From CAYYWP01 sp050176585 (GTDB taxonomy: Bacteria > Desulfobacterota > Binatia > HRBIN30 > CADEER01): a stretch of DNA of 64,000 nt. Position 1 is the stretch's first letter. Every line of letters starts with the position of its first letter. Positions 8,368-17,489 of this stretch are shown here, one piece after another. The stretch spans positions 62,001 through 126,000 of the forward strand of contig JBFXHX010000005.1 in NCBI GenBank assembly GCA_050176585.1, given 5' to 3'. A program made the position numbers and the translations under genes. Under the pieces are notes generated by a model. The model was not told where the DNA came from and made no database searches. It saw only the letters and a program-made list of their open reading frames with translations.

Positions 8368-9666
8368 TCAGCGATCGCTGCTCAGGTCGTTGCCAATCAC
8401 GGCCCGATAGCTGTCGAATTCACCGCACCCGCGGCAATACCCGACCCAGGTTTCACTGCGCCGTCCACAGGCGGTACAGCGGTGATCGGCGGCCGCGGCG
8501 CCCAGCTCGTCGGCGGCGCGGGCGAGCGCGGACCACGCCGCGCCGTGATCACCGCGGCGTTCGTAGAGCTCGGCCCACACGCGCAGAACGGTCGGCGCAT
8601 CCTGTGTCGTAACGGCGCGCAGCTCGCGCTCCGCCGTCTCCAGATCGTCGGCCGCCAGTGCCTCGCGCGCCAGCAGCAGGTGCGCGCCATCCCCCTGCAT
8701 GTCGACCTGCTTGCCCACCAGGGCGAGCGCGCGCTCGTGCGTGCGCCCGGAGGCATCCGCGGCGAGCAAGCGCTCGAGCAACACCAATCGGGGGTGCGAG
8801 CGCAAGGTCTTCTCCCACACCTTGCGCGCTTCCTCCCCACGCCCCGCGGCGGTCAGCGCATCGCCGAGGCTGACCGCAGCGGGTACGAAGTCGCGCGCCT
8901 CCTGAAGCAGGGCGTCAAGCGCAGCGACGCGGGCGGTTGGGTCTTGCAGCTCGAGCGCGACCTGATAGCGGAACGCAACGAGCCGTTGGTGCTCTTCGGC
9001 CCGCGCAGATGCCGCCAGCCGGTCGACGTAGACGGCTTGCACGTCGGCGGCGTCCTGCCAGCGCTCCGCCTCGCGGTACAGCTCGCGCAAACTGATGAGC
9101 ACGCGCGGCGCGCCCGGATAACGTGCGCGAAGGCCTTCGAGCGTGCGGATCGCTTCGGCCAGGGCGCCCCGCCGGCGCAACGCCTCGCCGAGCGCGTAGC
9201 GCAAATCCGGATCGTCCGGATTTTCCTCCAAGGCCGCTTGCAGGACTTCTTGCGCCGCCGCGTACTCGCCGGTGTCCAGATAGGAAGAGGCCAGCGCCAG
9301 CGCAGCCGCGCCGTTGCCGGGCTGGCGCTGCCACGCTTTGCGGAGCAGCGCGCGGCTGCGCTCCATCTCCCCGCGCCAGGCGGCGCTCTCGCCTTCCTCA
9401 TGCCAGTTGGCGGCCTGGGCGGCGGCGCGCGCGTCCCGGCGCGTCCGCCGGGTCCAGAGCGCGAGGGCCATGTGGCGGAGCGCGCCGCCGAGCAGGACCG
9501 CTGCGGCGCCGGCGCAGAAGGTGATGATCAGGAGCACGCCGAGCATCGGCCGGATGGTGAGCGTCGGCGTGGCGCGGAAGTCCACCGGGACGGGATTCAA
9601 CGCCACCACCACCGCCAGCAGCGCGACGAGCGCGATGCCGCCCAGCGCCAGCAGAACGCGCTTCAT
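8368..9666 (-). CDS. LapA-LapB-like fused membrane TPR protein
   Basis: 432 residues. Residues 1-70 have two membrane helices separated by NPVPVDFRATPTLTIRPM, matching the LapA (DUF1049) domain. Residues 95-390 are tetratricopeptide repeats (for example GNGAAALALASSYLDTGEYA and DDPDLRYALGEALRRRG). The end has a rubredoxin-like metal site, CTACG then CRGCGEFDSY, as in LapB. In E. coli LapA and LapB are separate proteins encoded side by side; LapB guides LpxC to FtsH and controls lipopolysaccharide synthesis. Here the two appear joined. The gene follows rsfS with a 16-base gap and is the last gene of the proA-nadD-rsfS unit. Confidence 0.8.
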   Translation of the reverse strand: MKRVLLALGGIALVALLAVVVALNPVPVDFRATPTLTIRPMLGVLLIITFCAGAAAVLLGGALRHMALALWTRRTRRDARAAAQAANWHEEGESAAWRGEMERSRALLRKAWQRQPGNGAAALALASSYLDTGEYAAAQEVLQAALEENPDDPDLRYALGEALRRRGALAEAIRTLEGLRARYPGAPRVLISLRELYREAERWQDAADVQAVYVDRLAASARAEEHQRLVAFRYQVALELQDPTARVAALDALLQEARDFVPAAVSLGDALTAAGRGEEARKVWEKTLRSHPRLVLLERLLAADASGRTHERALALVGKQVDMQGDGAHLLLAREALAADDLETAERELRAVTTQDAPTVLRVWAELYERRGDHGAAWSALARAADELGAAAADHRCTACGRRSETWVGYCRGCGEFDSYRAVIGNDLSSDR

Positions 9667-9682
9667 TGCCGCGCGAGCGCGC

Positions 9683-10093
9683 TCAGCGCGCGTTCATGGC
9701 GAGGCGCAGATCGCGCGCCTGGGTGCGATACGGTTCCGGCAGGGTGACCACCGGCGACCGCGCCCAGAGCCGTTCCAGATCGTAAAAGGCGCGCACCGAT
9801 TCCAAGAAGACGTGCACGACGACGTCGCCGAAGTCGATCAACACCCACTGTCCACTGCTCAGCCCTTCCACCCGTTGCGGCTTGCGGCCCACTTGCCGAA
9901 GGTGCTGGTCGATGCTCTGCGCGATGGCCTGCACCTGGGTGTCGGAACGGCCTGTGCAGATGAGAAAGTAATCGGCCAGCGATGTGTATTCGCTCACGTC
10001 GAGCAACAGCAGATCGTACGCTTTCTTATCGAGAGCGTAGCGAACGCACAGCAACGCGGTTTCGCGGGAATCGGATGACGACTTCTTCTTCAA
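9683..10093 (-). CDS. rsfS: Ribosomal silencing factor RsfS
   Basis: 136 residues with the Iojap/RsfS core: DYFLICTGRSDTQVQAIAQ and a C-terminal GQWVLIDFGDVVVHVFLE. RsfS binds ribosomal protein L14 and blocks joining of the subunits during starvation. The only start in this frame after the upstream stop is TTG at 10093, giving MKKKSSSDSRETALL. The order nadD then rsfS is common in bacteria and supports the call. Confidence 0.93.
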   Translation of the reverse strand: MKKKSSSDSRETALLCVRYALDKKAYDLLLLDVSEYTSLADYFLICTGRSDTQVQAIAQSIDQHLRQVGRKPQRVEGLSSGQWVLIDFGDVVVHVFLESVRAFYDLERLWARSPVVTLPEPYRTQARDLRLAMNAR

Positions 10094-10107
10094 GACGCGT
10101 CGTGGCT

Positions 10108-10779
10108 CTATCGGTAGAGCCCCTCGCGGGTTACGTAACGCTCAACTGCGGCGGGCACCAGGTAGCGGACCGACTGGCCACGCTGCAGGCGCTGCCGGAT
10201 GGCGGAAGCCGAGATGTCGAGCGCTGTGACGGTCAAGAATTCGATCCGAGTCCCCGTGTGGTGCACCAACTGCGTCCGCTCGGGACCGTAGCAGAAGTCC
10301 CCCCGTGCGGCAACGGGGAGGAGCGCTCGCGGCGCCGCCAGACGCGCGCCCGGACGCGTCCACACGGCGACATCGACCAGCCCGAGGAGCGCTCGAAAGT
10401 CTTTCCACGTGCCGATGTCCCGGAACGCGTCGAGACCGACCAGCAGCGCGAACCGCATGTCGGGCGGCAGCTGGCGCGCGAGCGTGCGCACGGTGTCGAT
10501 CGTATACGAGCGCCCGCGGCGTTGCACCTCGACAGTGGAGACCTGGAACGCTGGATGACCGGCGATCGCCAGCCGCACCATCGCGAGCCGATGCGCGGCC
10601 GCCGTGATGCGCCGGCCCCGCTTGTGCGGCGGCGCGCCCGCCGGAACGAACAGCACGCGCTCCAGTGCGAGCTGCTCGCGCGCTTCCTCGGCGCTGCGCA
10701 AATGGCCTAGGTGGATCGGGTCGAAGGTGCCCCCGAACAAGCCGATGCGGCGCCGTGCCGGCCCGCCGCCGGCGCTCAC
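10108..10779 (-). CDS. nadD: Nicotinate-nucleotide adenylyltransferase NadD
   Basis: 223 residues. It has the nucleotidyltransferase motif GLFGGTFDPIHLGHL with HLGH, and the C-terminal ISASAIRQRL equivalent of ISSTxxR. It transfers AMP from ATP to nicotinate mononucleotide in NAD synthesis. The frame is open much further upstream inside proA, but the conserved start and the GTG overlapping the proA stop (GTGA) set the start at 10779. It is 14 bases from rsfS downstream. Confidence 0.95.
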   Translation of the reverse strand: MSAGGGPARRRIGLFGGTFDPIHLGHLRSAEEAREQLALERVLFVPAGAPPHKRGRRITAAAHRLAMVRLAIAGHPAFQVSTVEVQRRGRSYTIDTVRTLARQLPPDMRFALLVGLDAFRDIGTWKDFRALLGLVDVAVWTRPGARLAAPRALLPVAARGDFCYGPERTQLVHHTGTRIEFLTVTALDISASAIRQRLQRGQSVRYLVPAAVERYVTREGLYR

Positions 10780-12035
10780 GAGCGGATCTGCCCGCTGCCG
10801 CGTACGACGTACTTGTACGTGGTCAGCTCGCGCAAGCCCATCGGCCCGCGAGCGTGCAAGCGGTTGGTCGAGATGCCGACTTCGGCGCCGAAACCGAACT
10901 CGTATCCGTCGGTGAATCGGGTCGAGGCGTTCACATACACCGCGGCGGAATCGACGGCGCGCGTGAAGCGCTCGGCGTGGGCGTAGCTGTCGGTGACGAT
11001 CGCGTCGGAGTGCCCGGTGCCGTAGGTGTTGATGAACTCGATCGCCTGCTCGAGTGAGTCGACGATCTTCACCGAGAGGATGAGATCGAGGTATTCGGTG
11101 CGCCAGTCGTCCTCGCTGGCGGCGGCGATGTCCGGGAGCAGCTCCCGAGTGCGCGGGCAGCCGCGCAGCTCGACGCCGGCGGCTCGCAGCGGTGCGCCGA
11201 CGCGCGGGAGGAAGGTCGGGGCGACCGCCGCGTGTACGAGCAGGGTCTCCATCGCGTTGCACACGCCCGGGCGCTGGACCTTCGCGTTCACGGCGATGCG
11301 CTCGGCCATATCGAGATCGGCCGCGCTGTCGACGTAGACGTGGCAGATGCCGGCGTAGTGCTGGATCACCGGGATCTGCGATTGCGCCGTGATCGCCTCG
11401 ATCAAGCTCGTCCCACCGCGCGGCACGATGACGTCCACCCATTCGCGTTGGCGCAGCAGCGCAGCGACCGCCTCCCGGTCCGTCGTCGGGATCAGTTGCA
11501 CGGCTGCCGCAGGCAGCCCGGCCGCGGCGACGCCGTCCGCCAGCGCGCCGGCGATCGCGCGGTTGGTCGCGAACGCCTCCGAGCCGCCTTTCAGGATCAC
11601 CGCGTTCCCGGATTTCAGGCAGAGGGCCGCGGCGTCTGCCGTCACGTTGGGCCGGGATTCGTAGATGACGCCCACGACGCCGAGCGGGACGCGCCGCTGA
11701 ATGATTTCGAGGCCGTTTGGCCGTCGCCACGCCGCGATCGTCTCGCCCACCGGATCGGGCAATGCGGCGACCTCTTCGAGGCCTTTGGCCATCGCTTCCA
11801 CGCGCGCGGAGTTCAGCGTCAAGCGGTCGATCAGCGCCGCGCTGAGCCCAGCGGCACGCGCCCCTGCCACGTCGGTCTGGTTCGCCTCGAGCAGCGCGGG
11901 CTGCCGCTCGCACAGCCGCCGCGCCGCATGGCGCAATGCGGCATTCTTGTGGTCAGGCGCGGCCATCCCGAGCGTTCGCGCCGCAGCCCGCGCCGCGCGG
12001 CATAGCCCGGCGATGGCGGATTCGATCGATGTCAC
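10776..12035 (-). CDS. proA: Gamma-glutamyl phosphate reductase ProA
   Basis: 419 residues, normal for ProA. Landmarks are PLGVVGVIYESRPNVTADAAALCLKSGNAVILKGGSEA, the catalytic Cys in NAKVQRPGVCNAMETLLVH, and GAEVGISTNRLHARGPMGLRELT near the end. It reduces gamma-glutamyl phosphate to the semialdehyde with NADPH in proline synthesis. Start chosen at GTG 12035, where the conserved helix begins; longer frames upstream have no family similarity. proB is not next to it. Its stop overlaps the start of nadD by four bases. Confidence 0.95.
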   Translation of the reverse strand: MTSIESAIAGLCRAARAAARTLGMAAPDHKNAALRHAARRLCERQPALLEANQTDVAGARAAGLSAALIDRLTLNSARVEAMAKGLEEVAALPDPVGETIAAWRRPNGLEIIQRRVPLGVVGVIYESRPNVTADAAALCLKSGNAVILKGGSEAFATNRAIAGALADGVAAAGLPAAAVQLIPTTDREAVAALLRQREWVDVIVPRGGTSLIEAITAQSQIPVIQHYAGICHVYVDSAADLDMAERIAVNAKVQRPGVCNAMETLLVHAAVAPTFLPRVGAPLRAAGVELRGCPRTRELLPDIAAASEDDWRTEYLDLILSVKIVDSLEQAIEFINTYGTGHSDAIVTDSYAHAERFTRAVDSAAVYVNASTRFTDGYEFGFGAEVGISTNRLHARGPMGLRELTTYKYVVRGSGQIRS

Positions 12036-12128
12036 GAGATCGGTATACAAACGCCCAAGCGACCGTTCAATGCGCGTGAGTAGACCCCGTGCGGCCGAAC
12101 CGCTACGAGCCTCGCCACTGCAGCGCAG

Positions 12129-13478
12129 ATGTCGACTCCCGCGCCCGAACCCCGGCTGACGCCGCTGACGAAATCCGTGTATGCGCTCGGCGATCTCACG
12201 ATCAGCACCGCCCTCGCGTCGCTGGCGCTGATCTACGCATCGTTCTTCCTCACCCAGGTCGCCGGGCTGCGCCCGGCGCTCGCCGGCCTGGTGCCGCTGG
12301 TCGGCCGCATCGTGGACGCGGTCACCGACCCGCTCATGGGGCGCATCTCGGACCGCACGCGCTGGCGCAGCGGGCGGCGCCGCCCGTACTTCCTGATCGC
12401 CGCGTTGCCGTTTGGTTTGAGCTTCGCGGCACTGTGGCTGGATCTCCCGGCCGCCGGGCAAGCGGTGCGGTTCGCCTACTACACCGGGATGTACTGCGTG
12501 CTGGCGCTGTGGATGACCGTGCTGGCGATCCCCTATCTCGCCCTGCTGCCCGAGATGGCGACCGATTACGATGAGCGCACCTCGCTGAACGCCTACCGGA
12601 ACGTCGGCGCGCTGCTCGGGGTGTTCGTCGCAATCGCCATGCGCCCGCTCGCGGAGGCGAGCGGCGGGGGCGCGGCGGGGTACGCCACCGCAGCGGGCGC
12701 GATCGGCGCGTTGCTAATCGCGCCGTGGCCGCTGATCTACTTTTTCACATTCGAGCGGCCGCAGTTCCGCCGGGGCGCGCCGGTAGGCGTCGCCACTGGT
12801 TGGCGCGCGGTGCTCCGCCATCGCGCGTTTGTCCAGCTCATGACGGCGTTCCTCTGCGGTCGCATCGCGATGGACCTGATTGGGGCGCTGTTGATCCTCT
12901 ACGTGAGCTACTGGATCGGCCGCTCGCGCGACTTCGAGATCCTGATGGGCTGCTTTCTCGTCGCGGTCATCATGGCACTGCCGGTCTGGTTGCGCCTGGC
13001 GCGAGGCCGGGACAAGGCGCACGTGTTCATCGCCGGATCGGTCTGGTGGGTCCTCGCCAGTTCGCTGCTCCTGGTCGCGACGCCGCACTGGCCGGTGCCG
13101 GCGCTGATCGCGGTCGCGGTGCTGATCGGCGTCGGCTATGCCGCCGTCGACGTGATGCCGTGGGCCATGCTGGGCGAGGTCATCGACGAGGACGATCTGA
13201 CCAGCGGCGAGCGGCGCGAAGGGCTTTACAGCGGCATCTTCACGCTGCTGCGCAAATTGGCGGGCGCGCTGGCGGTCTTTCTCGCGCTCGGGGTGCTCGA
13301 TCTGCTCGGCTTTCGACAGGGCGGCACGCAGTCGGAAGGCGTGCGCCAGGCCATTCGATGGATGACCGCGCTGGCGCCCCCGTTGCTCCTGGTGCTCGGC
13401 GCGGCAGTGTTGTGGCGCTACCCGCTCACGCGCAGCGCTCATGCGGCGATCCGCGAGCAGCTCGCGTCGCGGCGCTAA
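12129..13478 (+). CDS. MFS transporter, GPH (MelB-like) family
   Basis: 449 residues with about twelve hydrophobic segments. The N-terminal half has the GPH-family signature DPLMGRISDRTRWRSGRRRPY between the second and third helices, and a second-half motif YAAVDVMPWAMLGEVIDEDD. Family members carry sugars, sugar acids or related compounds with a cation; the substrate cannot be told from sequence. It is divergent from proA (93 bases between starts). No sugar-degrading genes are adjacent. No clear ribosome binding site precedes the ATG. Confidence 0.85.
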   Translation: MSTPAPEPRLTPLTKSVYALGDLTISTALASLALIYASFFLTQVAGLRPALAGLVPLVGRIVDAVTDPLMGRISDRTRWRSGRRRPYFLIAALPFGLSFAALWLDLPAAGQAVRFAYYTGMYCVLALWMTVLAIPYLALLPEMATDYDERTSLNAYRNVGALLGVFVAIAMRPLAEASGGGAAGYATAAGAIGALLIAPWPLIYFFTFERPQFRRGAPVGVATGWRAVLRHRAFVQLMTAFLCGRIAMDLIGALLILYVSYWIGRSRDFEILMGCFLVAVIMALPVWLRLARGRDKAHVFIAGSVWWVLASSLLLVATPHWPVPALIAVAVLIGVGYAAVDVMPWAMLGEVIDEDDLTSGERREGLYSGIFTLLRKLAGALAVFLALGVLDLLGFRQGGTQSEGVRQAIRWMTALAPPLLLVLGAAVLWRYPLTRSAHAAIREQLASRR

Positions 13479-13559
13479 CGCGCGGCGGCGGCGCTATCGC
13501 ATTTCGCGGCGATCGACGCTAAGCGGACCCCGATCGACGATCTGGAGGGAGGAACCGGG

Positions 13560-14030
13560 ATGGCGATCGAGGAGGGTAAGGCAGCTCCGGCGTTCACGCT
13601 GCCCGATGCCGATGGGAACCCGGTATCGCTGCGCGACTTCGCCGGGCGCGATGTAATCGTGTATTTCTACCCGAAGGACGACACGCCGGGCTGTACCAAG
13701 GAGGCATGCGGCTTCCGGGACGGGTGGAAGACGCTGCAGAAGATGGGCGTGGTCGTGCTTGGCGTGTCCAGCGACGATGCCGCTTCGCACCAGAAGTTCG
13801 CAGCCAAGTATCGGCTGCCGTTCGCATTGCTTTCCGATCCCGACCGGAAAGTCATGGAGAAGTACGGCGCCTATGGCGAGAAGATGATGTACGGCAAGAA
13901 GACCACCGGGGTGATCAGGTCGACCGTGTGGATCGGCCCGGACGGCAAAGTGCGCAAGCACTGGGCGCGGGTGCCGAGCGCCGAGCAGCACCCGGCAAAA
14001 GTACTCGAAGCGCTGCAGGCGGCGCGCTAG
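13560..14030 (+). CDS. bcp: Thioredoxin-dependent thiol peroxidase (Bcp/PrxQ type)
   Basis: 156 residues. The peroxidatic Cys lies in YPKDDTPGCTKEACGF, with the resolving Cys five residues later, the PrxQ arrangement. The thioredoxin fold continues with GVSSDDAASHQKFAAKY and LLSDPDRKVMEKYGAYG. It reduces hydrogen peroxide and organic hydroperoxides in the cytosol. A very strong GGAGGGAGG ribosome binding site precedes the ATG, suggesting high translation. Confidence 0.95.
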   Translation: MAIEEGKAAPAFTLPDADGNPVSLRDFAGRDVIVYFYPKDDTPGCTKEACGFRDGWKTLQKMGVVVLGVSSDDAASHQKFAAKYRLPFALLSDPDRKVMEKYGAYGEKMMYGKKTTGVIRSTVWIGPDGKVRKHWARVPSAEQHPAKVLEALQAAR

Positions 14031-14153
14031 GCGGCCGACCGAGATCGGGCTGATGCCCGCGCGCGGAACGCTGAGTAGCAGGCGCGGAGGTCCTGATCCG
14101 GCCGCGCCGGGCTGAATTGCCGCGCCGCGGGCGTACGTGCTAGCCCGCGCAAA

Positions 14154-14960
14154 ATGGATCCATTCGCGGAGCGCACCGCAGTGATTACGGGTGGCGCGGG
14201 CGGTATTGGTCTCGCGCTCGCGCGCGCCTTCGCGGCGCGCGGCGCCTCGATTGTCTTGGCCGATCTGGACGCCGAAGGTCTGGGCCGAGCCGGGGCGGCG
14301 CTCGCGTCGACCGGCGCGCCGGTGCTGGGCGTGCCCACCGACGTGACCGAGTTGGAGAGCGTGCGGGCGCTGGCGGCGGCAGCGCGCGACCGCTTCGGGG
14401 CCGTGCACATCGTCTGCAACAACGCCGGGGTGGCGGTCATGGGCGAGCTGTCGAGCGCTTCGCATCGCGACTGGACCTACACGATGAGCGTGAATTTCTG
14501 GGGCGTCGTGCACGGCATCGAAACGTTCGTCCCGCTCCTGATCGCGCAGGGGCAGGGCGGGCATGTCGTGAACACGGCGTCGATGGCCGGGCTGGTCGGC
14601 ATGCGCGGTCTCGGCGTGTACTGCGCGTCCAAGTTCGCCGTCGTCGGCGCAACTGAAGCCCTACATCGCGAGCTCGTCCCGCTCGGCATCGGCGTGAGCG
14701 TGCTCTGCCCGATGGTGGTGGACACCCAGATCAACGAAAATTCGGTGCGGATGCGCCCGCCGACGCTGCGCAACGACGACGCACCGACGCCGGTCCCGCA
14801 ATTGGCTGGCGGCGTGGTGAGCGCTGACGACGTGGCCCGGCGCGTGGTGCGCGGCATCGACCGCGGCGACCTCTACATCCTCACGCATCCGCAGCAACGC
14901 GACATCCTGCGCCGGCGCGCCGCCAAGCTCGACGGCGTATTCGAAGAGGGCGTGTGGTGA
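14154..14960 (+). CDS. SDR family oxidoreductase
   Basis: 268 residues with the classical short-chain dehydrogenase motifs: TGGAGGIGLALARAFAARG for NAD(P) binding (with LADLD after strand 2, favouring NAD(H)), NNAGV, and the catalytic YCASK. A Ser lies in NTASMAGL. The C-terminal part is long (to LDGVFEEGVW), as in many Binatota/actinobacterial SDRs acting on hydrophobic substrates, but the substrate is unknown. It overlaps the next SDR gene by seven bases, so the two are co-transcribed. Confidence 0.85.
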   Translation: MDPFAERTAVITGGAGGIGLALARAFAARGASIVLADLDAEGLGRAGAALASTGAPVLGVPTDVTELESVRALAAAARDRFGAVHIVCNNAGVAVMGELSSASHRDWTYTMSVNFWGVVHGIETFVPLLIAQGQGGHVVNTASMAGLVGMRGLGVYCASKFAVVGATEALHRELVPLGIGVSVLCPMVVDTQINENSVRMRPPTLRNDDAPTPVPQLAGGVVSADDVARRVVRGIDRGDLYILTHPQQRDILRRRAAKLDGVFEEGVW

Positions 14961-15736
14961 AGGACCTGTTCTCCATTGCCGGCAAGGTTGCGCTGGTGAC
15001 CGGCGGCTCGCGCGGCATCGGACTGATGATCGCGCGCGGGTATGTCGAGCACGGCGCGACGGTGTACATTTGCTCGCGCAAGGCGGAGGCGTGCGAACGC
15101 GCCGCCGCGGAGCTGTCGAGCATCGGGGTGTGCCGGCCGCTGTCCGGCGACTTGTCGACCGAGGCCGGGTGCGAACAGGTCGCGGCGGCGCTCGCGGAGC
15201 GCGAGCCCAAGCTGCACATCCTGGTCAACAACGCCGGTGCGAATTGGGGCGCGCCGTTCGAGGAGTTCCCGGACAGCGCCTGGGACAAGGTCCTGGCGCT
15301 CAACCTGAAAGCCGTGTTCCATCTGACGCGCGCGTGCCGCGCGCAGCTCGCCGCCGCGGCGACGGCGGCGGATCCCGCGCGCGTGATCAACATCGGCTCG
15401 ATCGACGGGATCAGCGTGCCCGCGCTGGACACGTTCGCGTATTCATCCGCCAAGGCGGCCGTGCATCATTTGACCCGTGTGCTCGCGGTGCGCCTGGCGG
15501 CTCAGCACATCACCGTCAACGCGGTCGCGCCGGGGCCGTTCGAGAGCAAGATGATGGCGCAGACGCTGGAGCGCTTTCACGACGACATCGTGCGCGGCTG
15601 CTTGCTGGGGCGGATCGGCGAGCCCGAGGACATGGCCGGTGTCGCGATCTACCTGGCGTCGCGCGCCGGTGCGTATCTGACCGGTACGGTCATCCCGGTG
15701 GATGGTGGCATCACCGTCCGGCCGTCTTGGCCGTAG
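14954..15736 (+). CDS. SDR family oxidoreductase, RhlG-like
   Basis: 260 residues. Motifs are TGGSRGIGLMIARGYVEHG, CSRKAEA after strand 2 (Arg favours NADPH), NNAGANWGAPFEEFPDSAWD, and YSSAKAAVHHLTRVLA. The last part, GRIGEPEDMAGVAIYLASRAG and VIPVDGG, is typical. The sequence around NNAGANWGAPFEE resembles RhlG-type beta-ketoacyl reductases and gluconate 5-dehydrogenase relatives. GTG start at 14954 (or GTG at 14957) overlaps the stop of the first SDR. Confidence 0.85.
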   Translation: MVKDLFSIAGKVALVTGGSRGIGLMIARGYVEHGATVYICSRKAEACERAAAELSSIGVCRPLSGDLSTEAGCEQVAAALAEREPKLHILVNNAGANWGAPFEEFPDSAWDKVLALNLKAVFHLTRACRAQLAAAATAADPARVINIGSIDGISVPALDTFAYSSAKAAVHHLTRVLAVRLAAQHITVNAVAPGPFESKMMAQTLERFHDDIVRGCLLGRIGEPEDMAGVAIYLASRAGAYLTGTVIPVDGGITVRPSWP

Positions 15737-16163
15737 CCAGAGCCCCTGTGAATAGTCCGCCCACGTCGTAAGAGACGCCGTCCCAATCTGCGGCGCGATC
15801 TATATCAATGGCGCGAACCTCGGCGGGCATTGAATGGATAACCGGTCGTCGCGCGCCGCTACGAGCACCAACCGCCGCGAGGTCGTACGACCAGTCGCGA
15901 GTCCAAAAACCGTCGACATCGACCCGCTCGCACCGGTGACGACACGGAGCGCTGCGGCCCCGTAAAATCCACTGCGGCGGTGCCGCTGGTCCGCACCGCG
16001 CTCTCGCAGAGCGAGTGTCGCTGCTGCGCTGTGGGACGTCGAAGGACACTGGCCATGGCGTTCAGCGACGCGGCCGTCTACCCTGTCCGGGTTTCCACGC
16101 GCGTCGCGACAGGACGGGAGTTTCGCGGGCGGCGTGGCGTCGGCGCAGCTGAAGGAGGATGGT
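15737..16163. other. Non-coding stretch between SDR and crotonase genes
   Basis: About 430 bases without a gene I can support. A minus-strand frame of 112 codons crosses it (to 16049), but it has no ribosome binding site, weaker GC bias at third positions than its neighbours and no recognisable domain. No clear terminator or repeat was seen. Confidence 0.5.
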
Positions 16164-16955
16164 ATGAGCACGATTCGAATTGCGGACCGTGGCGAGGGCG
16201 TGCGGGTGCTCGCTCTCGACCGGCCGCCGGCCAACACGATCAATGCGACGCTGCTGACCGATCTCATGAACGAGATCTCGGCAGCGGAGCAGGACGATAC
16301 GGTGCGCGCGGTGGTCCTGACCGGGACGGGGAAGTTCTTCTCGGGCGGGTTCGATTTGAGCGAGGCGCGTCCGGAAACCCACCATGAGGCGCGGGAAAAC
16401 CTCTTGTACCGCAGCATCTTCCGCGATGCCCACGTCGCGCTCCTCAGCTTCCCCAAACCGACGATCGCCATGCTCAGCGGCCATGCCATTGCCGGCGGGC
16501 TGATCATGCTGCTGACCTGCGATTACCGCCTCGGCGTCGAGGGCGAGTACAAGATCGGCCTGAACGAAGTGGCGATCGGCGCCGCGTTCCCGCTCATCGC
16601 GCACGAGATCGTCGCGCTGCGGCTCGCGCACGCGCGCGCCAGCGAGCTGCTGCTCGGCGCCGCGCTGTATCCGGCCAGCCAAGCGCTCCGCCTGGGCGTC
16701 GTCGACGAGTTGTTCGCTCCCGACGTGTTCGAGACGACCGCGCTGCGCCGCGCCGCCCGCATGGGCGCCTTCCCACGCGAGGCGTACGCGCACACTAAGG
16801 CGCGGCTGGTCGCCCCGGTGCTCGAGCGAGTTCGCGCGGAGTCGCCGGACGACGTGGCGCGAACCGCCGCCATCTGGGCCACGCCGGAGAGCGTGGCGGC
16901 ACGGGCCGAGCAGCTGGAGAAGCTCGGCGTGACCAAGCGCGAGCCGGTGCGCTGA
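16164..16955 (+). CDS. Enoyl-CoA hydratase/isomerase family protein
   Basis: 263 residues of the crotonase fold. The oxyanion-hole segments are FFSGGFDLSE and MLSGHAIAGGLIMLLTCDYRLG; an acidic residue lies in IGLNEVAIGA where one of the catalytic Glu residues is expected. The reaction could be hydration or double-bond shift of an acyl-CoA. The frame is open ten codons further upstream, but GGAGG right before ATG 16164 sets the start. Lies after two SDR genes on the same strand, which would fit a fatty-acyl or polyketide-like pathway. Confidence 0.88.
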   Translation: MSTIRIADRGEGVRVLALDRPPANTINATLLTDLMNEISAAEQDDTVRAVVLTGTGKFFSGGFDLSEARPETHHEARENLLYRSIFRDAHVALLSFPKPTIAMLSGHAIAGGLIMLLTCDYRLGVEGEYKIGLNEVAIGAAFPLIAHEIVALRLAHARASELLLGAALYPASQALRLGVVDELFAPDVFETTALRRAARMGAFPREAYAHTKARLVAPVLERVRAESPDDVARTAAIWATPESVAARAEQLEKLGVTKREPVR

Positions 16956-16982
16956 TACGCGTGGCCGCTGGTCAGCGCGCGA

Positions 16983-17375
16983 TCACCAGAACGGGCCCCA
17001 CATGCCCCAGTCCATCGCCGCGTCTTCGTTCATGGCCGCGGCTTCGACCCGTTCCTGCGCGATCTCCTGCTCGATGGCGAGCTGCTGGTAGCGCCGATTC
17101 TGCGCCTCGTTACCGGCGTACAGGCACCGGCAGAACTCGGCGTCCGCGTACAGGTAGATGGGTTCTCCATCCTTCGTGTGGGTGAAAATCTTGCGCTGCG
17201 GCATCGCCTGCAGCTTGGTCAGCTTTTCGGGAGTGTCCGCCGGCCGCATTTTGAAACCGGCGGCGCTGAGGGTGGATTCCACCTCTCGCGCGTCTTGTTT
17301 CTCGAAATACGAGCAACCGGTGACCAACGTTACGCTGATGACGAGAGCCCAAGGCCATTGCAAAAGTGAACGCAT
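16983..17375 (-). CDS. Small lipoprotein of unknown function
   Basis: 130 residues from ATG 17375. Residues 1-21 are a lipoprotein signal (MRSLLQWPWALVISVTLVTGC) with the lipobox at VTG-C21. The mature part has FKMRPADTPEKLTKLQAMP, then IYLYADAEFCRCLYAGNEAQ and a helical C-terminus ending MDWGMWGPFW. Similar short lipoproteins with the Cys-rich YADxxxCxCLYxG pattern are annotated as hypothetical in proteobacteria. No function can be assigned. It is tail to tail with the crotonase gene. Confidence 0.7.
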   Translation of the reverse strand: MRSLLQWPWALVISVTLVTGCSYFEKQDAREVESTLSAAGFKMRPADTPEKLTKLQAMPQRKIFTHTKDGEPIYLYADAEFCRCLYAGNEAQNRRYQQLAIEQEIAQERVEAAAMNEDAAMDWGMWGPFW

Positions 17376-17489
17376 GCGCGCCCCTATACACCATTGGCGC
17401 TCGCTGTGTAGCGGAGAATTGAACACGCGTGGGCGTTCGGCCCGAGTGCGTCGACTGCCAGCCCGGGCGCTGGTGCGCGTTCCGAATCG

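Noticed and set aside
15711..16049. Minus-strand frame of 112 codons overlapping the end of the second SDR gene.
   Set aside because: No ribosome binding site, weak codon bias, no domain. Cannot be excluded but not supported.
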